Of a stretch of DNA of 64,000 bases, positions 8,682 through 19,832 are shown in pieces; the stretch's first letter is position 1, and the number at the start of each line of letters is the position of its first letter. The DNA comes from Bifidobacterium merycicum DSM 6492 (lineage in GTDB: Bacteria; Actinomycetota; Actinomycetes; Actinomycetales; Bifidobacteriaceae): NCBI RefSeq assembly GCF_900129045.1, contig NZ_FQTX01000002.1:186001-250000 (forward strand). Reading direction: 5' to 3'. Position numbers and translations under genes: made by a program. A model generated the notes under the pieces. The model was not told the DNA's origin. It saw nothing but the letters and a program-made list of their open reading frames with translations, and made no database searches.

Positions 8682-11600
8682 TCCTTCTTTGATATGTTCG
8701 GCATGTTCGATCCGGATTTCGATCCGCGCAATCCGAACCGTGGCCGCAAGAATCCCGACGATGACCCGATCGTCGTCAACATCGAAACGGACGGCGACGA
8801 CGCCGGCTCAGGCGCGTCCCCCCGTCCCAACACCCCCCGCCCCGGCGCCGGAAGGCCCGGTGCGCCGCGCATCACGCGCAAGCCGTCGCAGTCGACCGGC
8901 CGCGGCACGAAGATCCTCATCGGCGTGATGCTCGCGCTCGCCATCATCGTGGGCCTGTTCTTCGGGCTCTCGCAGTTCATCACCGACCTCATGTGGTACG
9001 GCCAGCTCGGCTTCCAGTCGGTCGTGTGGACGCAGCTCGGCGTGAAGGTCGGCCTGTGGGCCGCGTACGCGCTGGTGACCGCCGTCGTGGGCTTTATCGC
9101 TGCATGGCTCGCGATCCGCGCCCGCCCCGCCGCGGCGGACGGCTCCAGCATCCGCGTGAACGACAATGTGGTCGAGATCAAGCAATCGGTCAGCTCCAAG
9201 CACGCCCGCCGCGTGGCCGTGGCGGTCTCCGCCGTGGTCGGCGTGGTGTTCGGCGCCCGCTTCAACCTCGACTGGTCCCAGGTCCTGCTCATGTTCAACG
9301 CCCAGCCCTTCGGCGTCAAGGACCCGCAGTTCGGCATCGACAACGGCTTCTACGTGTTCATCCTGCCCGGCCTGAAACTCATGGCCTCCGCATTGTCCAC
9401 CCTGCTGCTCGTCGGTCTGGTGTTCTCCGTCGCGACCCATGGGATGATGGGCGGCATCCGCATCACCATGCCGGTGAACGGCCGCGGTCTGTTCGCCATC
9501 ACCAAACGCGCCCGCAGGCAGATCGCCATCTGGCTGATGCTCAACATGTTCGGCTGGGCCGCGCAGATCGCGCTCGGCGTGTTCTCCACCCTCACCGCCG
9601 AAGGCTCGCGCATCACCGGCGCGACCTACACCACCGTCAACGCCACCATCCCCGTCACGTTCATCATGGCCGTGCTGATCGCCGTGCTCGGCGTGGTGCT
9701 GGGCGTATGGCTCATGCGCTCGCACGCCCTTGAGGGCAGCGCCCCGATCGGCGTGCGCGCCTCCACCGCGTTGAAGGCGTGGCGCACGCCGCTGATCGCC
9801 ATCGCCGTCACCGTCATCGTCTCCATGGTGCTGACCATCGCATGGCCGGCCCTGCTGCAGCGTTTCCGCGTGAACCCGAACGCCCAGGAGATGGAATCCA
9901 CGTACATCCAGCGCAACATCGACGCCACCCGCGCCGCCTACGGCCTGGGCAAGCTCAAGACCGAGCAGTACAAGGCCACCACCACGGGCAAGCAGGGAGC
10001 ATTGCGCTCGGAAAGCGAAAGCACCGCGCAGATCCGACTGCTCGACCCGCAGGTCGTGTCCCCGACCTTCAAGCAGCTGCAGCAGTCCAAGCAGTACTAC
10101 ACGTTCGCCGACTCGCTCACCGTCGACAAATACAACATCGATGGCACCAGCCAGGACACGGTGATCGCGGCCCGCGAGCTCAACCTCGACGGCAACGACA
10201 ACCGCAACTGGGTGAACGACCACACCGTGTACACGCACGGCTACGGCGTCGTGGCGGCCTACGGCAGCCAGGTGACGTCGGACGGCCAGCCGCGCTTCTT
10301 CGAATCCGGCATCCCCACCCAGGGCAAGCTCACCGAATCAGAACATTATGAGCCGCGCATCTACTTCTCGCCGAACATGAGTGAATACTCCATCGTCGGC
10401 GCCCCGGAAGGCACCGACTCCTGGGAGTTCGACTATCCGACCGGTTCCCAGGGCGCGAGCACCACGTTCAAGGGCAACGGCGGCCCCTCCGTGGGCAACC
10501 TGTTCTCCAGGCTGCTGTACGCGATCCGTTTCGGCTCCGACCAGATCCTGTTCTCCGACCGCGTGACCTCCCAGTCCCAGATCCTCTACGACCGTTCGCC
10601 GCGCGAACGTGTCGCCAAGGTTGCGCCCTATCTCACGTTGGACGGGCGCGTGTACCCGGCCGTGGTGGATGGCCGCGTCAAGTGGATCGTGGACGGCTAC
10701 ACCACCTCCGACGCCTACCCGTACTCGCAGATGGCCGAACTCGGCTCCGCCACCCAGGATTCCACCACCGTGACCTCCAGCACGGTCAAGGGACTGGGCA
10801 CGCAGAAGGCGAACTACATCCGCAACTCCGTCAAGGCGACCGTCGACGCGTATGACGGTTCCGTCGACCTGTACGTGTGGGACAACACGGACCCGGTGAT
10901 CAAGGCGTGGGAGAAGATCTTCCCCGGCCAGTACCACCAGCTGTCCGAGATCTCCGGCGACCTGATGAGCCACCTGCGCTACCCGGAGAGCCTGTTCAAG
11001 GTGCAGCGCGAACTGCTCGCCCAATATCATGTGACCTCCGCCAGCCAGTACTATTCGGGCGAGGATTTCTGGCAGACGCCGGTCGACCCGACCGAATCGA
11101 AGCAGGCACAGTCCGAGGACATCCTGCAGCCGCCCTACTACCTGACCCTGCAGACGGGCGGCACGAAGGAGCCGGTGTTCTCGCTGACCTCCTCGTACAT
11201 CCCCGCGGGCACGTCCACGCGTGAGATCCTCACCGGCTTCCTGTCGGTGGATTCCGACGCCGGTTCGACGGCGGGCAAGATCGGCCCGAACTACGGCACC
11301 ATACGATTGCAGGAGCTGCCGAAGGATTCGAACGTGCCGGGCCCCGGCCAGGCGCAGAACAACTTCAACGCCGACGCCGACGTCTCCAAGGAGCTCAACC
11401 TGCTGCAATCCGGTTCCACCAACGTGGTGCGCGGCAACCTGTTGACCCTGCCTCTGGGCGGCGGTCTGGTGTACGTGCAGCCGGTGTACGTGAAATCCTC
11501 CGGCGCCACGTCGTTCCCGCTGCTCAAGAAGGTGCTCGTCGCGTTCGGCGATCAGGTCGGGTTCGCCGACACGCTGGACGAGGCGCTCGACCAGGTGTTC

Positions 11601-11915
11601 GGCGGCGATTCCGGCGCGAACGCCGGTGACGCCGATCACGCTTCGGGCAACACGCAGGCCAAGACCGACTCGTCCGGCACATCCGGCAAGGACGCCACGG
11701 ACTCGTCCGGCGGTACCGGCACGTCCGGCAAGTCGGATTCCGGTTCGATGTCGGGCGCGCAGCGCAGTCCGGAACTGCAGCAGGCGCTCAACGACGCGTC
11801 CAAGGCCATGCAGGACGGCCAGACCGCCATGAAGAACGGCGACTGGTCCGCATACGGCGACGCGCAGAAGAAGCTGCAGGACGCGCTGAACAAGGCCGTC
11901 GAACTGAGCAAGTGA
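8679..11915 (+). CDS. UPF0182 family large membrane protein
   Basis: A 1078-residue member of the UPF0182 family found across actinobacteria. Residues 1-75 are hydrophilic (Asp/Asn/Pro-rich), followed by about seven membrane helices in the first third (first near 84-104) and a large outer domain of roughly 600 residues. The end (about 985-1078) is a Ser/Thr/Gly/Asp-rich linker and a helical tail with LQQALNDASKAMQDG and GDWSAYGDAQKKLQDAL, typical of the family C-terminus. Function of the family is unsettled; a cell-envelope role is likely. The frame is open far upstream (to about 7990), but that part is antisense to the GH3 gene; the ATG at 8679 gives the family N-terminus. Confidence 0.9.
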   Translation: MSFFDMFGMFDPDFDPRNPNRGRKNPDDDPIVVNIETDGDDAGSGASPRPNTPRPGAGRPGAPRITRKPSQSTGRGTKILIGVMLALAIIVGLFFGLSQFITDLMWYGQLGFQSVVWTQLGVKVGLWAAYALVTAVVGFIAAWLAIRARPAAADGSSIRVNDNVVEIKQSVSSKHARRVAVAVSAVVGVVFGARFNLDWSQVLLMFNAQPFGVKDPQFGIDNGFYVFILPGLKLMASALSTLLLVGLVFSVATHGMMGGIRITMPVNGRGLFAITKRARRQIAIWLMLNMFGWAAQIALGVFSTLTAEGSRITGATYTTVNATIPVTFIMAVLIAVLGVVLGVWLMRSHALEGSAPIGVRASTALKAWRTPLIAIAVTVIVSMVLTIAWPALLQRFRVNPNAQEMESTYIQRNIDATRAAYGLGKLKTEQYKATTTGKQGALRSESESTAQIRLLDPQVVSPTFKQLQQSKQYYTFADSLTVDKYNIDGTSQDTVIAARELNLDGNDNRNWVNDHTVYTHGYGVVAAYGSQVTSDGQPRFFESGIPTQGKLTESEHYEPRIYFSPNMSEYSIVGAPEGTDSWEFDYPTGSQGASTTFKGNGGPSVGNLFSRLLYAIRFGSDQILFSDRVTSQSQILYDRSPRERVAKVAPYLTLDGRVYPAVVDGRVKWIVDGYTTSDAYPYSQMAELGSATQDSTTVTSSTVKGLGTQKANYIRNSVKATVDAYDGSVDLYVWDNTDPVIKAWEKIFPGQYHQLSEISGDLMSHLRYPESLFKVQRELLAQYHVTSASQYYSGEDFWQTPVDPTESKQAQSEDILQPPYYLTLQTGGTKEPVFSLTSSYIPAGTSTREILTGFLSVDSDAGSTAGKIGPNYGTIRLQELPKDSNVPGPGQAQNNFNADADVSKELNLLQSGSTNVVRGNLLTLPLGGGLVYVQPVYVKSSGATSFPLLKKVLVAFGDQVGFADTLDEALDQVFGGDSGANAGDADHASGNTQAKTDSSGTSGKDATDSSGGTGTSGKSDSGSMSGAQRSPELQQALNDASKAMQDGQTAMKNGDWSAYGDAQKKLQDALNKAVELSK

Positions 11916-11948
11916 CGCGCGGCCTACAAGCCGGGAACGGCTGATAGC

Positions 11949-12005
11949 AAGGGCCGGGGCGGGGCGATTTCACCGATAGGGTGAGACGTTTCCGCCCCGG
12001 CCCTT
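11949..12005 (+). terminator. two-storey hairpin after the UPF0182 gene
   Basis: A perfect 14-bp stem AAGGGCCGGGGCGG (11949-11962) / CCGCCCCGGCCCTT (11992-12005) encloses a second small stem TCACC/GGTGA (11970-11984). No T run follows. Probable transcription end. Confidence 0.6.
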
Positions 12006-12111
12006 CCACATGCGCGACAATGATGACGGTTCGGGGCCGGAACGGCGGGGCAGACGGATCGGCTGGCCGAACAAGGCGTACGGAACCAACGAGAGGAAAC
12101 GAGGAAACGGC

Positions 12112-12621
12112 ATGGCATACACGTACAGACCCGCCACGGAGGCGGACGTCCAGGCGCTCACCGACATCTACAACGCGGCGGTGATCGAAGGCGGATCATC
12201 CGCCGACACCACACCGCGCACCGTCGAACAGCGGCGCGCATGGCTCGAATCCCACCGGGAGCCGTACGCGGTGTTCGTCACCGAAGCGGACGGCGACGAC
12301 GGAAACCGCGAGGTCGTCGGCTTCAGCGCACTGTCCGTGTTCTACGACAGGGCCGGCTACGACGGCGTCACCGACCTGGCCTACTACATCGCACCCGGAT
12401 GGCGCGGCAGGGGAGTGGGCACGTTCACGCTCTCGTCGCTGCTCGACGAGGCGCGCCAACGCCACATGCGCAAGGCATGCGGCATCATCTTCGCCGACAA
12501 CGCCGGATCCATCGCCCTGATGCGCCGCTTCGGATTCACCCAGTTCGGCCTGATGCCGGCCGCGGCCACCGACTCCACCGGCACCATGCGCGACATGAGC
12601 TACTGGTACCTCGACCTGTAG
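12112..12621 (+). CDS. GNAT acetyltransferase, phosphinothricin-acetyltransferase-like
   Basis: A 169-residue acetyl-CoA-dependent N-acetyltransferase. The N-terminus YRPATEADVQALTDIYNAAV and the acetyl-CoA loop WRGRGVGTFTLSSLL are typical, as are IIFADNAGSIALMRRFGF and FGLMPAAATD at the end. The family acetylates small amines such as methionine derivatives or glufosinate-like compounds; the real substrate here is unknown. ATG at 12112 is preceded by GAGGAAACGG, a fair ribosome-binding site; an earlier in-frame ATG at 12010 would overlap the hairpin and gives a non-homologous tail. Separated from pth by a 172-bp gap holding a TACAAT box (about 12640). Confidence 0.85.
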   Translation: MAYTYRPATEADVQALTDIYNAAVIEGGSSADTTPRTVEQRRAWLESHREPYAVFVTEADGDDGNREVVGFSALSVFYDRAGYDGVTDLAYYIAPGWRGRGVGTFTLSSLLDEARQRHMRKACGIIFADNAGSIALMRRFGFTQFGLMPAAATDSTGTMRDMSYWYLDL

Positions 12622-12793
12622 GCGCGTCGCGCTCGGCGGTACAATAAGGCATTTGGAAAGACGCCGGCCGGCATGGGCACCATGCACGCCCGGCGCAAGG
12701 CGCGGCACACCCGGCGAGACGCCGGGCACGCCGCCGCGCATACGAAGACCACGCATACAAGACAAGACACAAGACAACGGCAAAGGTGGGAAC

Positions 12794-13393
12794 ATGGCGT
12801 CCGATTTCTGGCTGATCGCAGGTCTGGGCAACCCCGGCGGCAAATACGAAGGCACCCGTCACAACATGGGATTCATGACGGCCGATGCGCTGGCCGAACG
12901 CTGGTCGGTCAACCTCTCCGACCATAAGGGGCTCGCGCTGCTCGGCAAGGGCATGATGAACCTCGACGGGCGCAACCAGAAGTTCTTCCTCGCCAAGCCG
13001 CTCACCTACATGAACGAATCGGGCAACGCCGTCGCCTCGATCTGCTCCTACTACCAGATCGAACCCGACCATGTCATCGTCATCCACGACGACATGGACC
13101 TCGACTTCGGCCGCATCAAGGTCAAAGCCGGCGGCTCCGCCGGAGGCCACAACGGCATCAAATCCATCGACCGCTCGCTCGGCACCCCGAAATACTCCCG
13201 CGTGCGCATGGGCGTGGGTCATGCCAAGCGCGGCGCCAACGCGCACGACAACACCGTGAACTGGGTTCTGGGCGGATTCGGCCCCGACCAGCGCAAGCAA
13301 CTGCCCGACTTCCTCGCCGACGGCGCCGACGCCGCCGAGGAGATCATCTTCCACGGACTCGCCAAAACCCAGGAGAAGTTCAATGGCCGCTGA
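12794..13393 (+). CDS. pth: peptidyl-tRNA hydrolase
   Basis: Frees tRNA from peptidyl-tRNA that drops off the ribosome. 199 residues, the usual length. Marks: GLGNPGGKYEGTRHNMGF with the catalytic His, KPLTYMNESG, HDDMDLDFG and GGSAGGHNGIKSI. The ATG at 12794 follows AAAGGTGGGAAC. A TACAAT -10 box lies near 12640. Its last 11 bases overlap the start of mfd, so the two are translated together; pth and mfd are also near neighbours in other actinobacteria. Confidence 0.95.
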   Translation: MASDFWLIAGLGNPGGKYEGTRHNMGFMTADALAERWSVNLSDHKGLALLGKGMMNLDGRNQKFFLAKPLTYMNESGNAVASICSYYQIEPDHVIVIHDDMDLDFGRIKVKAGGSAGGHNGIKSIDRSLGTPKYSRVRMGVGHAKRGANAHDNTVNWVLGGFGPDQRKQLPDFLADGADAAEEIIFHGLAKTQEKFNGR

Positions 13394-16300
13394 CGCGCAC
13401 GCGCAGCCGGGAAGCAGGCCAGCCGACCCGATGCATGCCAGCCTGGCCGGACTGCTGGAAAGCCTCAGAGACGACGAAACCTTCGCCAAGATCGCGAACG
13501 GCGAAGCTGAACCCGCATCCGACGACATCGACGTCTCGCTCATCGTCGGTGCACCCGCAGGCATCCGACCCGCGCTCGCATCCGCCATCGCCACGAACCG
13601 CAACGTCCGCCAAGTCGTCTACGTCGTATCCTCCAGCCGTGAAGCCGAGGAAACCGTCGACGCGCTACGCTCCTGGTACGCGGGCGACTCCGTCGACATC
13701 GCCCAGCTCGAAGCTTGGGAGACCCTGCCGCACGAACGTCTCAGCCCCCGCGCCGACACCGTCGCGAACCGCATGGCCGTATTCCGCAGACTCAAGCACC
13801 CCGAACCCGGCAGCCCCATGTTCGGCCCGATCCGCATCCTCGTAATGCCCGTGCGCTCGCTGATCCAGCCCGTGGTGGCCGGGCTCGGCGAAGTGGAGCC
13901 GCTCGTGTTCGCCAAAGGCGAGGAGCTTGCGCTCGACGAGGCCGTGGAACGATTGGTGCGCAACGCGTACACGCGCGTCGAACTGGTCATGAACCGCGGC
14001 GAGTTCGCGGTGCGCGGCGGCATCCTCGACGTGTTCCCGCCGACCTATCCGCACCCGGTGCGCATCGAGTTCTTCGGCGACGAGATCGACGAGATCAGGG
14101 AGTTCCACGCCTCCGACCAGCGCACGTACGGCGATGGCGTCGACACCATTTGGGCCACGCCCTGCCGCGAACTGCAGCTCACCGACGCGGTGCGCACGCG
14201 TGCGAGAAGCCTGATCGGCTCCATCCCCAACGCGGAGGACATGCTCGAATCCATCGCCAACGCCATCCCCGTCGAAGGCATGGAATCGCTCATGCCGGCG
14301 CTCGTCGACGACATGGAACCCGTGGCCGGCATGATCGACCCGCACGCCGTCATCCTGCTCAGCGACCCGGAGAAGCTACGCAGGGCCGCCGCCGACCTGA
14401 TGAAAACCGCGAACGAGTTCCTCGCGGCCAGCTGGCATGTGGCCGCATCCGGCCATGGCGGCGCTCCCATCAGCTTCGACGAGGCCAGTTTCCTCGACTT
14501 CGACGAGGTCATGAGCTCACTGGGCTATTCCGACCACGACGTCATCGAACTGACCGATTTCAACGTGGACACCTCCCGCACGGGCCGCGTGCGCCTCGCC
14601 GCCGAAGCGCCCGGCGAATACCGCGGTGACGAAGGCAAGGCCGCGGCAGGCATCGAAGGATTGATCGACGAAGGCTACTCGGTCACCGTCACCGCAGCCG
14701 CGCAAGGCACGCTCGCAAGGCTCAAACGCGCCATCAATGAGACGGGTATCGCGAGCTTCGACACCATCCGTTCCGCCGCCGTCGACGGTTTCATCGACAC
14801 GGAGGCGAAGGTCGCGCTGCTCGCCGAACGCGACCTGACCGGTCGCACCAGCGCCGCCGCACGCGCCAAAACCCCGAAACGCCGCCGCAAGGCCATCGAC
14901 CTGATGGAGCTCAAGACCGGCGACTACGTGGTGCACGAGCAGCACGGCATCGGCCGTTTCGTGGAGATGCGCCAGCGCACCGTCGGCACCGGCGCGAACG
15001 CGTCCACACGCGAATACCTGGTCATCGAATACGCGCCGAGCAAGCGCGGCGCCCCGCCGGACAAACTGTTCATTCCCACCGACCAGCTCGACCTGGTGAG
15101 CAAGTACATCGGCGCCGAAACCCCCAAGCTCAACAAGCTCGGCGGCTCCGACTGGGCCGCGACCAAGGCCAAGGCGCGCAAGCATGTGCGCGAGATCGCC
15201 GACGACCTGGTGAAACTGTATTCGGCCCGCCAGCGCACGCCCGGCTTCGCGTTCAGCCCGGACACCCCGTGGCAGAAGGAGCTTGAGGACGCGTTCCCGT
15301 ACCAGGAGACCGCCGACCAGCTCACCACCATCGACGACGTGAAGGCCGACATGGAGAAGCCACGGCCCATGGACCGCCTGATCTGCGGCGACGTCGGCTT
15401 CGGCAAAACCGAGATCGCCGTGCGAGCCGCGTTCAAGGCGGTGCAGGACGGCAAGCAGGTCGCCGTGCTCGTGCCCACCACGCTGCTGGTTCAGCAGCAT
15501 TACGAGACGTTCGCCGAACGCTATGAGGGATTCCCCGTCAACGTGGCCGCGATGAGCCGCTTCCAGAAGCCCAAGGAGATCAAGGAGACCACCGAAGGGC
15601 TCGCCGAAGGCACCGTGGACGTGGTGATCGGCACGCACAAGCTGCTCAGCCCGAAGATCAAGTTCAAAGATCTCGGCCTGGTCATCATCGACGAGGAGCA
15701 GCGTTTCGGCGTGGAACACAAGGAGACGCTCAAGGCGCTGCGCACGAACGTCGACGTGCTGAGCCTGTCGGCCACGCCCATCCCGCGCACGCTGGAGATG
15801 GCGGTCACGGGCATCCGCGAGATGTCCACGCTGGCCACGCCCCCGGAGGACCGACTGCCCGTGCTCACCTACGTGGGCGCGTACGAGGACGCGCAGGTCA
15901 CCGCCGCGGTGCGGCGCGAACTGCTGCGCGGCGGGCAGGTGTTCTACGTGCACAACCGCGTGGAGGACATCGCCGCCGTGGCGGACAAGATCCACCAGCT
16001 CGTGCCCGAAAGCCACGTCGGCATCGCGCATGGCAAGATGGGCGAGAAGCAGCTCGACCAGGTGATTCGCGACTTCTGGCACAGGGACATCGACGTGCTG
16101 GTGTGCACCACGATCATCGAAACTGGCCTTGATATCTCGAACGCGAACACGCTGATCGTCGACCATGCCGACCGGTTCGGCTTAAGCCAGCTGCACCAGC
16201 TGCGCGGCCGCGTGGGTCGTGGCCGCGAACGCGCCTACGCCTACTTCCTGTACGACCCGTCCAAGCCCATGACCCAGCAGTCGCACGACCGTTTGGCCAC

Positions 16301-16961
16301 CATCGCGCAGAACACGGCGCTCGGCTCCGGCTTCGACGTGGCGATGAAGGACCTCGAGCTGCGCGGCACCGGCAACCTGCTCGGCGACCAGCAGTCCGGC
16401 CACATCGAGGGCGTCGGCTTCGACCTGTACGTGCGCATGGTCTCCGAGGCCGTCGAAGCGTACAAGGAACCGGACAAGGCCGCCGAGCCGATGGCCGTGT
16501 CGGTGGACCTGCCGGTCGAGGCATCGATCCCGGTGGATTACATCGATTCCGACAAGCTGCGTCTGGAGGCGTACCGCAAACTCGCAGCCGCCCGCACCGA
16601 GGACGATCTGGCCGCGCTGCGCGAGGAGCTGGCCGACCGCTACGGCAAGCCGCCGGAACAGTTCGACACCCTCTTCGACGTGGCCCGCCTCAAGTTCAAG
16701 GCGCGCATGATGGGCATCAGCGAGATCCTCGCCCAGTCGAACCGCGTGCGCATCGGGCGCATCGACCCCGCCGAATCGGTGCGCATGCGCATGTCGAGGA
16801 TCTACCGCGGCTTCCAGTACCGGCCGGTCACCCATCAGCTCATCGTCCCCGCCCCGTTCGCGGGTTCGCTCGGCTCGCAGCCCATGAGCGGCGACCAGAT
16901 CATGCTCTGGCTCAACCAGCTGCTCGACGACCTGGCGTGGACGCCCAAGCCGCGCCGTTAA
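13383..16961 (+). CDS. mfd: transcription-repair coupling factor
   Basis: A 1192-residue ATP-driven translocase that removes stalled RNA polymerase at DNA lesions and recruits UvrA. Domains in order: UvrB-like part (about 25-350), RNA-polymerase-interaction CarD-like domain around GDYVVHEQHGIGRFVEM, then the RecG-like motor with Walker A GDVGFGKTEIA (about 668-678), DEEQ box in IIDEEQRFG (about 768) and helicase motif VI in QLRGRVGRGRERAYAY, and the C-terminal regulatory domain with YRKLAAARTEDDL. ATG at 13383 has AGGAG upstream inside pth. A hairpin ends the gene. Confidence 0.97.
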   Translation: MAADAHAQPGSRPADPMHASLAGLLESLRDDETFAKIANGEAEPASDDIDVSLIVGAPAGIRPALASAIATNRNVRQVVYVVSSSREAEETVDALRSWYAGDSVDIAQLEAWETLPHERLSPRADTVANRMAVFRRLKHPEPGSPMFGPIRILVMPVRSLIQPVVAGLGEVEPLVFAKGEELALDEAVERLVRNAYTRVELVMNRGEFAVRGGILDVFPPTYPHPVRIEFFGDEIDEIREFHASDQRTYGDGVDTIWATPCRELQLTDAVRTRARSLIGSIPNAEDMLESIANAIPVEGMESLMPALVDDMEPVAGMIDPHAVILLSDPEKLRRAAADLMKTANEFLAASWHVAASGHGGAPISFDEASFLDFDEVMSSLGYSDHDVIELTDFNVDTSRTGRVRLAAEAPGEYRGDEGKAAAGIEGLIDEGYSVTVTAAAQGTLARLKRAINETGIASFDTIRSAAVDGFIDTEAKVALLAERDLTGRTSAAARAKTPKRRRKAIDLMELKTGDYVVHEQHGIGRFVEMRQRTVGTGANASTREYLVIEYAPSKRGAPPDKLFIPTDQLDLVSKYIGAETPKLNKLGGSDWAATKAKARKHVREIADDLVKLYSARQRTPGFAFSPDTPWQKELEDAFPYQETADQLTTIDDVKADMEKPRPMDRLICGDVGFGKTEIAVRAAFKAVQDGKQVAVLVPTTLLVQQHYETFAERYEGFPVNVAAMSRFQKPKEIKETTEGLAEGTVDVVIGTHKLLSPKIKFKDLGLVIIDEEQRFGVEHKETLKALRTNVDVLSLSATPIPRTLEMAVTGIREMSTLATPPEDRLPVLTYVGAYEDAQVTAAVRRELLRGGQVFYVHNRVEDIAAVADKIHQLVPESHVGIAHGKMGEKQLDQVIRDFWHRDIDVLVCTTIIETGLDISNANTLIVDHADRFGLSQLHQLRGRVGRGRERAYAYFLYDPSKPMTQQSHDRLATIAQNTALGSGFDVAMKDLELRGTGNLLGDQQSGHIEGVGFDLYVRMVSEAVEAYKEPDKAAEPMAVSVDLPVEASIPVDYIDSDKLRLEAYRKLAAARTEDDLAALREELADRYGKPPEQFDTLFDVARLKFKARMMGISEILAQSNRVRIGRIDPAESVRMRMSRIYRGFQYRPVTHQLIVPAPFAGSLGSQPMSGDQIMLWLNQLLDDLAWTPKPRR

Positions 16962-16986
16962 CACGCCCTCCGGTGAAGGCGTGTTT
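16960..16986 (+). terminator. terminator at the end of mfd
   Basis: AACACGCC (16960-16967) pairs with GGCGTGTT (16978-16985) and is followed by T. The left arm overlaps the mfd stop codon TAA. Confidence 0.75.
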
Positions 16987-17017
16987 CGTCCATCAATCCC
17001 ATTATTCTTGGCATTGA

Positions 17018-18346
<1,329 letters not shown>

Positions 18347-18386
18347 GTCGATTCGCGCGCTTAGCGTGATCTGATTCATTCGCTTG

Positions 18387-18420
18387 AGGGTGGGATGTTC
18401 CTAGGAACGTCCCACCCTTT
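18387..18420 (+). terminator. enolase terminator
   Basis: AGGGTGGGATGTTCC / GGAACGTCCCACCCT, a near-perfect 15-bp stem with a two-base TA loop, followed by TTTCG. Strong intrinsic terminator. Confidence 0.88.
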
Positions 18421-18539
18421 CGCATTGCTTGGAATGGGTGCGGCGACGCGGATGCCGACGGGTCCCGGCGTGGTTTTCGCGGATGGGATAGCGGGCGTTC
18501 ACGGGCCGCAAGCCGCCCGGTGTAGTCGAATGCGACGGG

Positions 18540-18555
18540 TAGGTTGGAAGCCATG
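18540..18555 (+). promoter_or_regulatory. probable leaderless promoter of the FtsB/DivIC-like gene
   Basis: TAGGTT (18540-18545), seven bases, then the ATG at 18553. No ribosome-binding site between box and start. Confidence 0.42.
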
Positions 18556-19053
18556 AGCATTCGGAAGCGCAGCGCGTCCGGTGGCGCCGCGAAGACCACC
18601 GGCAGAACCGTGAAGACCGGGAAAGGCGAAGGCAACGCTCAGAAGAGCAAGGCATCGCGCTCCGGCGGACCGATCGCCTTCTTCGTCTCCCTGTTCATCG
18701 TGCTGGTCGCGGCCATCCAACTGGTATCCACCTTCAACGCCTACGCGAACGATCTCGCGCACCTCAACAACCTGAAACGTCAGGAGGCGGCGCTCATCGC
18801 GCAGAAGCAGGAACTCGAGAACGACATCGCCCGCTGGGACGACGAATCCTACGTCGCAGCCCAGGCACGCGAACGGCTCGGCTTCGTGTTCCCTGGCGAA
18901 CAGTCCGTGCACGTGATGAACCCGGAGGCGGTGACGGGCAAGGAATCCGACGCCGAATCCTCGAAGAGCAAGGAATCGACGGAACAGAAGCTGCCATGGT
19001 ACAGCGAACTGTCCTACGCCTTCAAGGAATCCGACCAATCCGACAACAAGTAG
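18553..19053 (+). CDS. septum formation initiator (FtsB/DivIC family)
   Basis: A 166-residue single-pass membrane protein of the divisome. Residues 1-38 are basic and cytoplasmic, one helix spans about 40-62 (IAFFVSLFIVLVAAIQLV), and a coiled coil follows (LAHLNNLKRQEAALIAQKQELENDI), then the conserved AQARERLGFVFPGE motif. The C-terminal 45 residues are Ser/Lys/Glu-rich. It would work with FtsL- and FtsQ-like partners in septal wall synthesis. The order eno-FtsB-DUF501-Ppx is the same as in mycobacteria. ATG at 18553 fits a leaderless start; a TTG nine bases earlier is less likely. Confidence 0.9.
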   Translation: MSIRKRSASGGAAKTTGRTVKTGKGEGNAQKSKASRSGGPIAFFVSLFIVLVAAIQLVSTFNAYANDLAHLNNLKRQEAALIAQKQELENDIARWDDESYVAAQARERLGFVFPGEQSVHVMNPEAVTGKESDAESSKSKESTEQKLPWYSELSYAFKESDQSDNK

Positions 19054-19166
19054 CGCAACCTCACCGTCCGCCACGCAGCATGACGCATGGGCGGCCGTGA
19101 CGGTGGGAACGCATCGAACGCATAGCAAACGCACAACGAACGAACAACGACACAGGAAGGGCAACA

Positions 19167-19748
19167 GTGAGCCAGATCGAACCCGACGCATTGGCAGAGC
19201 AGTTTCTCGCGCAGCAGCCTGCGGAACGAGACATCGCCATCGTGCAGGAGCAGTTGGGCAGGTACCCCCGTGGCATGGTGGCCGTGGGCGCGCGCTGCGT
19301 GTGCGGCCGTCCGCTCGCCGTGGTGACCAGGCCGTTGCTGCCCGGGGGAGTGCCGTTCCCCACGACCTGCTATCTGACCAGCCCCGAGGCGGTCAAGGCC
19401 GCGTCGCATGTCGAAGCCGAAGGCTCCATGCGCGACTACGGCGAGATGGTCGCCGAGGATGATGACGTCAAGGCCGCGTACGAGCGTGCGCACAGGCTGT
19501 ACCTCGAATTCCGCCACGCCATCGCCACGCGTCTGGGCGACAGCGAGGAACACATCGAGGGCACATCGGCGGGTGGCATGCCCGTGCGCGTCAAGTGCCT
19601 GCACGCCCTGATCGCGCAGTCCCTGGTGATGGGGCCCGGCGTGAACCCGATCGGCGACATGGTGCTCGAACGCGTCAAAAGCGAATTCGATCCCGCCGTC
19701 TGCCGTTGCAGCGTGGCATGGCCGTCCGCGGACGAGACCCGCGACTAG
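19167..19748 (+). CDS. DUF501 domain protein
   Basis: A 193-residue soluble protein of the DUF501 family, nearly always placed between the FtsB-like gene and the Ppx gene in actinobacteria. Three cysteines form a likely metal site: GARCVCGRPLAV and later VKCLHALIAQSL and VCRCSVAWP. Core motifs are FPTTCYLTSPEAVKAAS and HIEGTSAGGMPVRVKCLH. Function unknown. Start is GTG at 19167 with AGGAAGG upstream. Confidence 0.88.
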   Translation: MSQIEPDALAEQFLAQQPAERDIAIVQEQLGRYPRGMVAVGARCVCGRPLAVVTRPLLPGGVPFPTTCYLTSPEAVKAASHVEAEGSMRDYGEMVAEDDDVKAAYERAHRLYLEFRHAIATRLGDSEEHIEGTSAGGMPVRVKCLHALIAQSLVMGPGVNPIGDMVLERVKSEFDPAVCRCSVAWPSADETRD

Positions 19749-19832
19749 CGACAGCGAAACGAGACGAGTCCCCGCACGAACGTCGGGGGGCGACAGGAAC
19801 CGGCATAGGGATAAGGGAAGGGATAAGAAACG

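Noticed and set aside
14517..16166. 549-codon open frame antisense to mfd
   Set aside because: A shadow of GC-rich codon bias: Val/His/Gly/Arg-rich, no known motif, fully inside mfd. Similar shadows opposite thrC, eno, the kinase and the UPF0182 gene were dropped for the same reason.
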